Notes: generated from the sequence alone by a model not told the origin. Shown: positions 17,472-25,986, numbered from the stretch's first letter. The stretch: DNA of 64,000 bases from Leeuwenhoekiella nanhaiensis (GCF_002744755.1 NZ_KZ319289.1:310001-374000), one strand, 5' to 3'. Translations and numbers: made by a program.

Positions 17472-19916
17472 ATGTTAAAGAACTACATAAAAATCGCCTG
17501 GCGGAATATCTGGAACAATAAATTGTTTTCATTCATAAACGTCATCAGTCTGGCCATCGGGTTTAGCGCATCTTTTGTGATCGGCCTGATGGTATATTAT
17601 GATTTTACTTTTGATAAATTTCATAAGGATGGGGATCGTATTTACCGCGCAACCACCCAATTTATAAGTCCTGAAGGAACCGATCATTTCAATGGTGTAA
17701 ACGCCCTGTTGGCCGATGCTTTAAAACAAGATGTGAGCGGTCTTGAAAATGTGAGTGCTTTTTATACGTACCGCCCTTTAAAAGTGGAAGTCGAAAGCCG
17801 TGACTTGGTCTTCAAAAAGCCTAACCATGTTATTTTTACAGATAGTGATTATTTTAAGGTGATTGACTATAACTGGTTAGCAGGTAATAAGGCAACCAGT
17901 CTGCTTGAGCCAAACGAGGTGGTGCTGACGCAGCAGCGCGCCGAAAGCTACTTCCCCAACACACCAGTAGAAAATCTTATTGGGAAAATCCTGATGTATA
18001 ACGACTCTATCCCTGCAAAAATCACGGGTGTTGTAGCCAATTTTGAGGAGCGTAGCGATTTTGTTTTTCAGGAATTTATCTCGTTGCCCACCGCCTTGCA
18101 ATCTGATCTTAAATCAATGGTGACTAATACGATCTGGGATAGTTATAACTCAGATGCGCAGGTACTGTTTAAAACTCTTCCCGGAGTCGCCGGTAATACC
18201 ATTCAGGAGCAGTTAGATAACCTGAGTAAGTCTCGCGCTGATAAAGACGACCTGGCAGACGGAGAGTGGTCCCGTTTTTATGCACAGCCTTTAGAGGAAC
18301 TGCATTTTGATACGCGCTACGGCACCTTTGACTATAGCGTTCCGCAGGCGAGTAAAAAGGTACTTTTGAATCTGGGCATTGTAGCCTTGTTTCTCCTGCT
18401 TTTAGGCAGCATCAACTTTATCAATTTAACGACAGCTCAGGCGACACAACGGGCACGCGAAATAGGTATTCGCAAGACGCTGGGTAGTTCAAAAAAGCAA
18501 CTGATCTTTCAATTCTTAGGCGAAACCTTTCTGCTTACCCTATTGTCTGCACTGGTGTCTGTTGTTCTAGCTTTCTGGTTGCTGCGTGTTTTTGCAGGAT
18601 TTATTCCGTCGGGATTAAATTTCGGACTTTTTGCAAACCCCTGGATTATTACTGCTATGCTGGTCTTATTGGTGGTGGTTACACTCTTGTCCGGTATGTA
18701 TCCGGCCTTTGTACTTTCCGGATTTAAACCCGTTTCGGTGTTAAAGAACAGGCTTAGCTCGCAAACCTCTGCGACCGGTTTTAGAAAGGGACTTACCGTT
18801 TTTCAGTTTGTAGTTGCTCAGGTTTTTATAATCGGGACTTTGTTGGTGGGCAAGCAAATAGATTACCTGATGCATAAAGACATAGGTGTCAATACAGCTA
18901 ATATCGCATATGTCAAACTTCCGTGGAATGATGCTGCGATCACAAAAAAGAAGCTTTTAAAAAATAAACTGGCTACGATTCCGGAACTCTCTACAATCAG
19001 CCTGGGCGGGGCACCCCCGGCGTCAATGTACATCAATTCAAATCTTGTGGAATTCAGCAAAGATGGCGAAACTATTGAAGTGTTGCAGGAACAGCGATTT
19101 GGTGATGCGACGTATTTTGATCTGTATGGACTAGAACTGCTGGCGGGCCGAAAACCCATTAACGACACGATTAAAGAATATGTGATCAACGAAACCATGC
19201 TGCATAAACTGGGCTTTACAGCACCTGAAGAAGCGGTGGGCCAGCAATTGCTGATGGGATCTAAGAGCTATCCCATTGTTGGCGTTATGCGTGATTTTAA
19301 TGAAAAGCCTTTGAACTCTGACATCCAGCCGGTCGTATTTGTGGGTGATATTTACCGGGACTGGTTTTCCCAATTCAATATGCTTCATTTTAAGATTGAG
19401 CCGAAAACTCAAGACCTGGCAGGTACTCTTGAGAAGGTAGAAGATATTTGGAAATCGGTTTATCCGGATTCAGATTTTGAGATCCAGTTTATGGACGAAA
19501 CAGTAGCTAATTTTTACAGGTCGCAGCAGCGCACCCAGAAACTGTTGAACTGGGCGACTGGTCTTGCTATTTTAATAAGCGCTTTAGGCCTGCTGGCTCT
19601 GGTGATCTATACCACCGAACGTCGTATTAAAGAGATCGGCATCCGCAAAGTGCTGGGCGCTTCATTAATGGAGCTACAAGTCCTGCTGTGCAAAGATTTT
19701 CTGAAACTCATAGCTATAGCTTTTGTGATTGCTGCTCCCATCGCTTACTGGCGAATGCATATATGGCTGGAAGACTTTGCCTACAAAACCGAAATGAGCT
19801 GGTGGGTTTTCGCCCTAAGCGGCATCGGAATGGTTGTGCTTGCCCTGGCGATAATGAGTTTTAAAACATTGAGAACTGCGATGAGAAATCCCGTAAAATC
19901 TTTAAGAACTGAATAA
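17472..19916 (+). CDS. Double-FtsX ABC permease P6
   Basis: The 814-residue paralogue opens MLKNYIKIAWRNIWNNKLFS, with TM1 at about 19-43. Contact motifs are EIGIRKTLG (about 330) and EIGIRKVLG (about 721), and the C-terminus is NPVKSLRTE. The TM6-TM7 region is more divergent than in P1-P5 (SALGLLALVIYTTERRIKE instead of SCLGLFGL...AQQRxKE), and the last basic stretch reads KTLRTAMRNPVK. The periplasmic domains have their own sequences. It lies 64 bases before P7. Confidence 0.93.
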   Translation: MLKNYIKIAWRNIWNNKLFSFINVISLAIGFSASFVIGLMVYYDFTFDKFHKDGDRIYRATTQFISPEGTDHFNGVNALLADALKQDVSGLENVSAFYTYRPLKVEVESRDLVFKKPNHVIFTDSDYFKVIDYNWLAGNKATSLLEPNEVVLTQQRAESYFPNTPVENLIGKILMYNDSIPAKITGVVANFEERSDFVFQEFISLPTALQSDLKSMVTNTIWDSYNSDAQVLFKTLPGVAGNTIQEQLDNLSKSRADKDDLADGEWSRFYAQPLEELHFDTRYGTFDYSVPQASKKVLLNLGIVALFLLLLGSINFINLTTAQATQRAREIGIRKTLGSSKKQLIFQFLGETFLLTLLSALVSVVLAFWLLRVFAGFIPSGLNFGLFANPWIITAMLVLLVVVTLLSGMYPAFVLSGFKPVSVLKNRLSSQTSATGFRKGLTVFQFVVAQVFIIGTLLVGKQIDYLMHKDIGVNTANIAYVKLPWNDAAITKKKLLKNKLATIPELSTISLGGAPPASMYINSNLVEFSKDGETIEVLQEQRFGDATYFDLYGLELLAGRKPINDTIKEYVINETMLHKLGFTAPEEAVGQQLLMGSKSYPIVGVMRDFNEKPLNSDIQPVVFVGDIYRDWFSQFNMLHFKIEPKTQDLAGTLEKVEDIWKSVYPDSDFEIQFMDETVANFYRSQQRTQKLLNWATGLAILISALGLLALVIYTTERRIKEIGIRKVLGASLMELQVLLCKDFLKLIAIAFVIAAPIAYWRMHIWLEDFAYKTEMSWWVFALSGIGMVVLALAIMSFKTLRTAMRNPVKSLRTE

Positions 19917-19980
19917 GCCCTAGCCATCTAACCCTTAAATGGGGAGTTAATGGCAATAACAATAATAATCGCAATAGATA
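19917..19980 (+). repeat. Intergenic leader repeat S6 (P6-P7 spacer)
   Basis: At 64 bases this is the longest spacer. It contains ACCC-TTAAAT-GGGG within a C-rich to G-rich layout. The triplet tract that follows carries one CGC in place of AGC and ends CAATAGATA before the ATG. Confidence 0.7.
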
Positions 19981-22377
19981 ATGTTAAAGAACTATATAAA
20001 AATCGCCTGGCGGAATCTGCTAAAGAATAAACTCTCCGGCTTTATTACCATCGGTGGGCTGGCTGTAGGGCTTACCGCCTGCACGCTAATTCTGTTTTAT
20101 GTAGCGCACGAGCGCAGTTACGACAGCTTTCATACAGATTCTGATCGTATTTATACGGTGGAGGCTCAGGTAAATATGGGCGGAGATAGCATTTATATGA
20201 ACTCGATGAATGCCACGGTTGGAAAGCTCACCGAAAATGCGAGTCCGGCGGTTTCTAGCAGCCTGCGTCTAAAGGAAGAATACAAGCCGGTAATCATCAC
20301 CAATGCGAGCCAGCCGGGCACGCGATTTTCGGAAAAAGATTTCAGCTATGCCGATGCGAATTTCTTTGACTTCTTTTCATTTAGATTGAAAAAAGGCAAC
20401 ACGGCAACTGTTTTAAGCAAGCCCTATTCGCTGGTGCTTAGCGAGGATATGGCCAAAAAGTATTTTGGTAACCAAAGTCCTATTGGCGAAACACTATCAG
20501 TGCGAAAGGACAGCACCTACCTGTTTACCGTCACCGGTGTGATGGAAAATACACCTAGCAATTCCAGCTTACACCCCGACTTTGTAGCATCGCTGAGCAG
20601 TATGCCAACCATAAAAGAGTTTGAGAGGGATTTTGATTCGGAAGCCTTTAGATTAGGTTCTTTCCCTACGTACTTAAAGTTGAATGAATCTGCAGATAAA
20701 AGTGCAGTCGAAAAAACGATGCAGGAACTCAGTATTCAAGGCAATGCAGAGGCTTCTGATGTTTACAGCCTGAGTCTGTTAAGGGATAAACATTTAAACG
20801 GAAGAGACGCTTCAAACACCAGGTACATCAGTATTTTTCCGTTGATAGCGGTGCTAATTCTGTTGCTTGCCTTAGTCAATTATTTGAGTTTATCAACAGC
20901 ACGTGCCACCTTGCGTTCTAAAGAAATCGGTGTGCGTAAAGTAAATGGTGCCAGCAGAAAAAGTGTGGCGTTGCAGTTTTATGTGGAATCTACCCTTTAT
21001 GTAATCTTTGCGTTTCTGGTTTCGGTAGCCCTTAGTGTAGTTTTAAAACCCTGGTTTTTTAGCCTTCTGGACATTGAGATTGACGCTTCCTTTTTCCTTA
21101 ATAAAAACTTCCTCCTGATCCTTACAGGTCTGTTAGGCTTCACCGTTTTGGCAACCGGTTTTTACCCGGCATTGGTGATGTCTGCCTTCAATCCTGTTGA
21201 GAACCTGAGAAGCAGCAGGACTTCAAAAATGGGAGGAGAACGCTTACGTAAGGTTTGTACTACCGTCCAGTTTGTCATTGCGATTGCCCTTTTAATAAGC
21301 GGTGTTATCATCCATCAGCAATTGGATTATGTGCGCGGGGTGGATACCGGTCTTAACCGTTCTGACGTAGTTATGGTAACGCTGCAGAATACCGTGGGGA
21401 CTAACAGTACTCCTTTTAGAAATGAGATCGAAAAGCTCTCACAGGTAACCAGCACCGCAGTAGCTCAATATCCTATTTACAAAGGGTATAATATGTTTTT
21501 TGCGTCTTCAGAACAAGTGCCTGATGCTACGGGTCTGCCCATATTTTCGGTAGATGATGATTTCTTTAAAACCCTGGGTGTAACCTGGGAAACAAAGCCG
21601 GATGACGAAAATTTCTATTCTAAAAGCGATCCGGTGATTATTAACGAAGCGGCAATCAGCAAATTTAAACTGGGACCAAATCCTATAGGAGAAAGTCTGC
21701 TTTTTGGAAACAGTAAAAGAGAAATTGTTGGTGTAGTTAAGGATTTCCATTTTGAAAATCTGGATGCGCCCATAAATGCAGTGGCTTTGTTTGTGAATCC
21801 AAAAACCAAAGCAACCACAAATATTCTGGGCAAAAATGGCGGTTGTTTATTTGTGCGTTTTCAGCCCGATAGTAACGTACCCCAATTGCTTTCAAAAATG
21901 GAAACGATCTATACCCAATACGATTCTGCTACTCCTTTTGAATACCAGTTTCTGGATGACGCGTTTGACGCGATGTTTCGTTCCGAAGAACGCTTATCAC
22001 ACGTGTTTAACCTGTTTATCATTCTGGCGATGCTGATTGCCGGTATGGGGCTTTTTGCCCTGGCAACCTTCAGCGCACAGCAGCGTATGAAAGAGCTGGG
22101 AGTTCGTAAAGTTCTGGGCGCATCGGTGTTGCAGCTTACCACCTTACTTTCTTTTGATTTTCTTAAACTGATTTTGCTGGCTATTCTGGTCGCCTCACCG
22201 CTCGCGTGGTATTTTATGCACGAGTGGCTTCAGGACTTTAATTATAAAACAACTATACACTGGTGGGTTTTTGCTGGTGCAGGCGTTGGCGCTTTTGTCC
22301 TTGCCATTTTTACGGTAAGTTTTCAAGCCATTAAGGCGGCATTGGCAAACCCCGTAGAATCCTTAAGAACCGAATAA
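19981..22377 (+). CDS. Double-FtsX ABC permease P7
   Basis: The 798-residue paralogue opens MLKNYIKIAWRNLLKNKLSG. It is the most divergent of the set. TM1 reads ITIGGLAVGLTACTLILFYV. The first contact motif is EIGVRKVNG (about 314), with Asn where the others have Leu, Ile or Val; the second is ELGVRKVLG (about 704). TM2 ends ALVNYLSLSTARA instead of INFMNLSTARS. The C-terminus is NPVESLRTE. It is last in the permease array, and the second ATPase follows after 33 bases. Confidence 0.92.
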   Translation: MLKNYIKIAWRNLLKNKLSGFITIGGLAVGLTACTLILFYVAHERSYDSFHTDSDRIYTVEAQVNMGGDSIYMNSMNATVGKLTENASPAVSSSLRLKEEYKPVIITNASQPGTRFSEKDFSYADANFFDFFSFRLKKGNTATVLSKPYSLVLSEDMAKKYFGNQSPIGETLSVRKDSTYLFTVTGVMENTPSNSSLHPDFVASLSSMPTIKEFERDFDSEAFRLGSFPTYLKLNESADKSAVEKTMQELSIQGNAEASDVYSLSLLRDKHLNGRDASNTRYISIFPLIAVLILLLALVNYLSLSTARATLRSKEIGVRKVNGASRKSVALQFYVESTLYVIFAFLVSVALSVVLKPWFFSLLDIEIDASFFLNKNFLLILTGLLGFTVLATGFYPALVMSAFNPVENLRSSRTSKMGGERLRKVCTTVQFVIAIALLISGVIIHQQLDYVRGVDTGLNRSDVVMVTLQNTVGTNSTPFRNEIEKLSQVTSTAVAQYPIYKGYNMFFASSEQVPDATGLPIFSVDDDFFKTLGVTWETKPDDENFYSKSDPVIINEAAISKFKLGPNPIGESLLFGNSKREIVGVVKDFHFENLDAPINAVALFVNPKTKATTNILGKNGGCLFVRFQPDSNVPQLLSKMETIYTQYDSATPFEYQFLDDAFDAMFRSEERLSHVFNLFIILAMLIAGMGLFALATFSAQQRMKELGVRKVLGASVLQLTTLLSFDFLKLILLAILVASPLAWYFMHEWLQDFNYKTTIHWWVFAGAGVGAFVLAIFTVSFQAIKAALANPVESLRTE

Positions 22378-22410
22378 CAATAGAAATAATAATAACAATA
22401 AAAATAAATC
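22378..22410 (+). repeat. Intergenic triplet-rich leader S7 (P7-ATPase 2 spacer)
   Basis: A dyad-free 33-base spacer of AAT, AAC and AGA triplets ending AAATC before the ATG. It resembles S3 and shows that the triplet design extends beyond the permease genes. Confidence 0.55.
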
Positions 22411-23088
22411 ATGCTCTTACAACTCAATCATATTTATAAATGGGTCAAACAAGGCGGCAAACGCGTCTTTTTACTAAATGACATCAGTCTTGATGTCGAA
22501 GAAGGCGAGTTCATCTCCATTATGGGTCCTTCAGGTTCCGGGAAGTCGACTTTACTCAACGTCATCGGGATGCTTGACGAATTTCAGGAAGGGGAATACA
22601 TTTTTGATGGCGAACCGGTGCATAGCCTTAAGGAAAAGCAACGTGCAAAACTCTATAAAGAATACATCGGTTTTGTGTTTCAGGCGTATCACCTCATCGA
22701 CGAGTTGACCGTTTATGAAAACATTGAAACCCCGCTTTTGTACAAGAATATCAAGTCTTCCGAACGTAAAGCTTTGGTAGCCGATATGCTCGACCGCTTT
22801 AATATTGTGGGCAAAAAAGACCTGTTTCCGGCGCAGCTGAGTGGCGGGCAGCAGCAACTGGTAGGCATCGCCCGGGCACTAATTGCAAAGCCCAAACTTA
22901 TTTTGGCAGATGAACCCACCGGAAATCTAAACTCGAAGCAGGGCGAAGAAATCATGGAACTCTTTAAGGAGCTCAATACCGAAGGGGTCACCATCATCCA
23001 GGCGACGCACTCGGAGTCTAACGCGGCTTACGGTAATCGCATCATTCACCTGCTTGACGGGAGTAAACAGCTTCAACCCCAGAATTAA
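22411..23088 (+). CDS. ABC transporter ATPase 2 (MacB/LolD type, altered signature and D-loop)
   Basis: The 225-residue paralogue of the ATPase at 4411 has Walker A GPSGSGKST (39-47), Q-loop region VFQAYHLIDELTV, Walker B LILADEP and H-loop ATHSESN. Two positions differ from ATPase 1. The signature reads LSGGQQQLVGIARA, with Leu where LSGGQQQR is usual. The D-loop reads GNLNS where GNLDS is usual. Walker B Glu is kept, so it may still hydrolyse ATP, but asymmetric pairing with ATPase 1 is conceivable. It follows P7, and the TolC-like gene starts 64 bases later. Confidence 0.94.
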   Translation: MLLQLNHIYKWVKQGGKRVFLLNDISLDVEEGEFISIMGPSGSGKSTLLNVIGMLDEFQEGEYIFDGEPVHSLKEKQRAKLYKEYIGFVFQAYHLIDELTVYENIETPLLYKNIKSSERKALVADMLDRFNIVGKKDLFPAQLSGGQQQLVGIARALIAKPKLILADEPTGNLNSKQGEEIMELFKELNTEGVTIIQATHSESNAAYGNRIIHLLDGSKQLQPQN

Positions 23089-23152
23089 AATAACACGAGG
23101 GACTCATCAACCCGATAGTTTAAAAACATACAAACACATCAATCAAAAGAAT

Positions 23153-24568
23153 ATGAAAATTCCATTCGCAGGCTTGTTAGCGGCCTGGCTGTTTACGATC
23201 TGCACTATGCAGGCACAGGAAACGCTTACACTTGAGGATTGCATCGAGATTGCTTTGGCCCAAAACTTCAGTGTACAACAGGCGGAGATCAATGCACAGG
23301 GCGAAAGCATTCAGTATAAACAAAGCCGAAACGCACTTTTGCCAAGGATAAATGCCGATTACAACTATGGCGTGAGCAATGGCCGAAGCATTGACCCCTT
23401 TACCAATGCCTATGTGACCGAGCAGCTTAACTTCTCTAATGTAGGACTCAGTCTAAGTACCACCGTATTTAATGGGTTTAGATTGCTCAACAGCCTGAAG
23501 CAAAGCAGTCTCAACAAGGCCGCTGCCGGGATGGAAGTGGAAGAAGCCCGCCAAAACCGAATGCTTGATGTTACGCTGAGCTTTTTGCAGGTTTTGAATG
23601 CCCGCGAACTCGTAAAACTGGCCGAAACCCGCTTACTTACTACCCGCGAACAGCTCAAACGGCTGGAGAAACTCAACGAAGAGGAGAGCGGCAATCCTTC
23701 TGATTTTTACGATTTGAGAGGTCAGCTTGCATTGGATCAAAATGCCATTATAGATGCCAAAAACAGTCTGAATAACGCGCTTGAAGAGCTCAAGTTTCTG
23801 CTGAATACCGATGCCGAAATAGAGGCGGAAAGTCTGGCTTTAATAACCGAATTTAAAAATCAGGAGCTGTCTGCCGAAGGAATCTATGAGCAGGCTTTGC
23901 AAAATCTGGCTGCAATCAAAGCCCGTGAACTCAGGCTGGAAGCTGCCGAAAAAGGAGTGGCTGTCGCCCGCTCGCAGTACGTGCCTGAAATCAGTTTATT
24001 TGCCAATCTGAATACCAACTACTCGAGTGCTGCACGCCTGTTTGAAGAGACCGGAACAGAGCTTTTAGAAACTACAGATTTTGTAAGCATTTCGGGAATC
24101 GACTACAATGTCTTTACTCAGGAAACCCGGTTTAATTCCCGCGGGATATCGTATATAGATCAGTTAAACAACAACCTCAATTCTACCATCGGAGTTAGCG
24201 TGAGTATTCCGTTGTTTAACGGGTTTCGGGCCAAAAACAATGTGCAACTACAAAAAGTAGAACAGAGCAGGGCTGAGGTAGCTTTGGCAGAAACCAAACG
24301 CGCGCTGAAGCAAAACATCACGCAGGCCTATAACGACTGGGATGCAGCGGCTACGAGCTATGAGTTGCTACAGGAACAGGTCGTGGCTTATGAAAAGTCG
24401 TTTGCGATCAACGAAGCCCGTTTTAATCTGGGTGTGGCCACCAGTGTTGAATACATCACCAGCAAAAACCGGCTCGACAACGCCCGAATCAATTTAACCA
24501 ACACCCGCTATACCTACCTGCTGCGGGATAAGGTGCTGGAGTTTTATAAGGGTAGGGTGATTAGATAA
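23153..24568 (+). CDS. TolC-family outer-membrane channel protein
   Basis: From the ATG at 23153 the protein has 471 residues, with a signal peptide (MKIPFAGLLAAWLFTICTMQAQ). Two outer-membrane-efflux repeats follow: the first starts LTLEDCIEIALAQNFSVQQAE, and a matching second half has the beta segment SIPLFNGFRAKNNVQLQK. STTVFNGFRLLNSLKQS in the first half is the internal counterpart. Long Glu, Ala and Gln-rich helices between them fit the TolC helical barrel. An in-frame ATG at 23054 overlaps the ATPase gene and lacks a signal peptide directly after it, so the later start is preferred. It completes a tripartite export system with the adaptor at 3102. Confidence 0.93.
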   Translation: MKIPFAGLLAAWLFTICTMQAQETLTLEDCIEIALAQNFSVQQAEINAQGESIQYKQSRNALLPRINADYNYGVSNGRSIDPFTNAYVTEQLNFSNVGLSLSTTVFNGFRLLNSLKQSSLNKAAAGMEVEEARQNRMLDVTLSFLQVLNARELVKLAETRLLTTREQLKRLEKLNEEESGNPSDFYDLRGQLALDQNAIIDAKNSLNNALEELKFLLNTDAEIEAESLALITEFKNQELSAEGIYEQALQNLAAIKARELRLEAAEKGVAVARSQYVPEISLFANLNTNYSSAARLFEETGTELLETTDFVSISGIDYNVFTQETRFNSRGISYIDQLNNNLNSTIGVSVSIPLFNGFRAKNNVQLQKVEQSRAEVALAETKRALKQNITQAYNDWDAAATSYELLQEQVVAYEKSFAINEARFNLGVATSVEYITSKNRLDNARINLTNTRYTYLLRDKVLEFYKGRVIR

Positions 24569-24625
24569 GTGGGTTTAAGTCGCAAGGATCCATTGCTTAT
24601 TTTTAGTACTTTACTAACTACACTT

Positions 24626-25420
24626 CTACTCACGAACAAATGAAGAAGGTTTATTTTGGTGAATGGGTACGTATTTTTCTACGATATATTCAGTCACGGC
24701 TTTTAAGGTTTTTCCGTTTACGGGGTGCAAACCGGGAGCGGTATAGTACTCAATTTCTCCCTGCTTGTTTTTGTAATACCACAGGAGCGGCTTTTGATTC
24801 TGCTCCGAAAAAAAAGGTGTGGTAATATCAACCTCTACCCGTTTAAAATTTTCAAAACGCTTTTCATCATAAGGTTCAATAGCGTTGCCATACGTGGAAT
24901 AGGAGCCTTTTGAGCAGGGTATTTTTTCATAGAACCTTCCGGTCCAGGTCATACAGTTTACAGAATCTGCTGTTTTACTTGTTTTATTTTGAAAGAGCAG
25001 ATAAAATACTAGTAATAGCGTAAGCGCAATCGCGCCAAGTATAGAGGCGGAGTGCAAGTTTTTCTGACCTGGTTTAGTTGCTGCACCTGTGGAGGAATCC
25101 TGGGTTTCTTTTTTGTCTTTCAGACTTGAGGGAAGTGAGCCATTACCGGGCTCCTTTGCTTTATTTTTTTCAACGTAGCCGGCATAATCCTGATAGCCGA
25201 GATACACACAGAACTCTTCTATAGTATTTGAAGACGGATTATAGTCTTCATCTTTTCTTCTAATAAACTTATCATACGTCCTTTCAATGGTGCGGTAACT
25301 CAATCCTGTTGCTGCCTCAACTTCTTTGGCCAGGGCATATTTCTTATGGGAAGCCGACTTGTCTTTGGCTTTTTTAAATACTTCTTCCGTGATTTTTTTT
25401 ACGTAGAATTCTTCCATCAT
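24626..25420 (-). CDS. Membrane-anchored protein with N-terminal HTH-like region
   Basis: From the ATG at 25420 (another ATG is at 25417) the protein has 264 residues. Residues about 25-52 (YALAKEVEAATGLSYRTIER) look like a helix-turn-helix. It is followed by a segment seen in Bacteroidota regulators (TIEEFCVYLGYQDYAGYVEK), a polar linker (85-118), one membrane span (about 120-140, LGAIALTLLLVFYLLF) and a periplasmic C-terminal domain with two cysteines (Cys in VNCMTW and PCSKGS). This suggests a DNA-binding protein that senses periplasmic conditions. That function is inference and the family was not recognised with certainty. It converges on the TolC-like gene. A 12-base inverted repeat lies about 30 bases upstream of its start. 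Confidence 0.75.
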   Translation of the reverse strand: MMEEFYVKKITEEVFKKAKDKSASHKKYALAKEVEAATGLSYRTIERTYDKFIRRKDEDYNPSSNTIEEFCVYLGYQDYAGYVEKNKAKEPGNGSLPSSLKDKKETQDSSTGAATKPGQKNLHSASILGAIALTLLLVFYLLFQNKTSKTADSVNCMTWTGRFYEKIPCSKGSYSTYGNAIEPYDEKRFENFKRVEVDITTPFFSEQNQKPLLWYYKNKQGEIEYYTAPGLHPVNGKTLKAVTEYIVEKYVPIHQNKPSSFVRE

Positions 25421-25449
25421 CCTAAAAATACAAATTATCCCCAAACATT

Positions 25450-25508
25450 TTTTAGACAACTACTTCTGCGAAGCCTTGTGTTTAGTGATGTCGAAAAGTT
25501 GTCTAAAA
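25450..25508. promoter_or_regulatory. Perfect 12-base inverted repeat upstream of the HTH-membrane protein
   Basis: TTTTAGACAACT (25450-25461) and AGTTGTCTAAAA (25497-25508) are exact reverse complements separated by 35 bases. Related fragments (AAGTCTAA, GACTGTCT) follow within 25 bases. The site lies in the divergent region between the minus-strand HTH gene and the plus-strand lipoprotein operon, so it could be a two-site operator for either. Binding by the adjacent HTH protein is inference. Confidence 0.45.
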
Positions 25509-25575
25509 CAAGTCTAATGACTGTCTGCAACCAAACTTCAATCTTCCCTTTACTTTGTCCCATAGGATGCTTGCT

Positions 25576-25696
25576 GCTATGTCTTGCTAACATAGCTGTT
25601 CTAGAACAGGCATTCTAAAGGAAATCTCTAATGCAGTGGCCAAGGGCCAAATTGGAAAGTAGTTCAACGCTGCTGCATGAGATTTCCACTTTCCAA
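25576..25696 (+). promoter_or_regulatory. Structured intergenic/leader region with pseudoknot-like pairing
   Basis: Several dyads are packed together. GCTATGT/ACATAGC is at 25576-25596. The 14-base palindrome CTGTTCTAGAACAG is at 25596-25609. Stem A pairs GGAAATCTC+ATGCAG (25620-25636, two-base bulge) with CTGCATGAGATTTCC (25673-25687). The hairpin TGGCC-AAG-GGCCA (25637-25649) lies inside stem A. Stem B pairs TTGGAAAGT (25652-25660) with ACTTTCCAA (25688-25696). The A5'-B5'-A3'-B3' order is the topology of an H-type pseudoknot or of two alternative folds. It lies about 100 bases upstream of the small lipoprotein ATG; a CCGGG/CCCGG dyad at 25746-25759 follows. No known riboswitch class was recognised. 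Confidence 0.5.
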
Positions 25697-25799
25697 AAAA
25701 AAACGGAGTACTCCAAAACTCAATGGTGGCTGTAAAGCAATAAGACCGGGAAATCCCGGGACGGCCACCCCTTTGTTCAATCACAAAACTTCTAAAAGG

Positions 25800-25973
25800 A
25801 TGAAAAAAATAATAGTAGCCCTATTTATTGTGGCATTAAATGGGGTGATTACCTCGTGCAGCGCAGACGCTTATGAAGAAAGTTTAATTAACGGAACCCA
25901 GGCAACTGAAGGAGATGACGGAAAGGTAACGCCCCCGCCACCCCCACCGCCCCCTCTTGATGAGGGAAATTAA
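25800..25973 (+). CDS. Small polyproline lipoprotein
   Basis: From the ATG at 25800 this encodes 57 residues. It has a lipoprotein signal (MKKIIVALFIVALNGVITSC, lipidated Cys20), a short acidic mature part and a run of eight prolines before LDEGN at the C-terminus. An in-frame ATG at 25677 lies inside stem A of the upstream dyad region and would bury the signal peptide, so it was not used. The gene is followed after 13 bases by a terminator-like hairpin and then a histidine kinase gene. It could be a surface-attached partner of that kinase; this is inference from position only. Confidence 0.65.
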   Translation: MKKIIVALFIVALNGVITSCSADAYEESLINGTQATEGDDGKVTPPPPPPPPLDEGN

Positions 25974-25986
25974 GAGCTTTAAAAAG

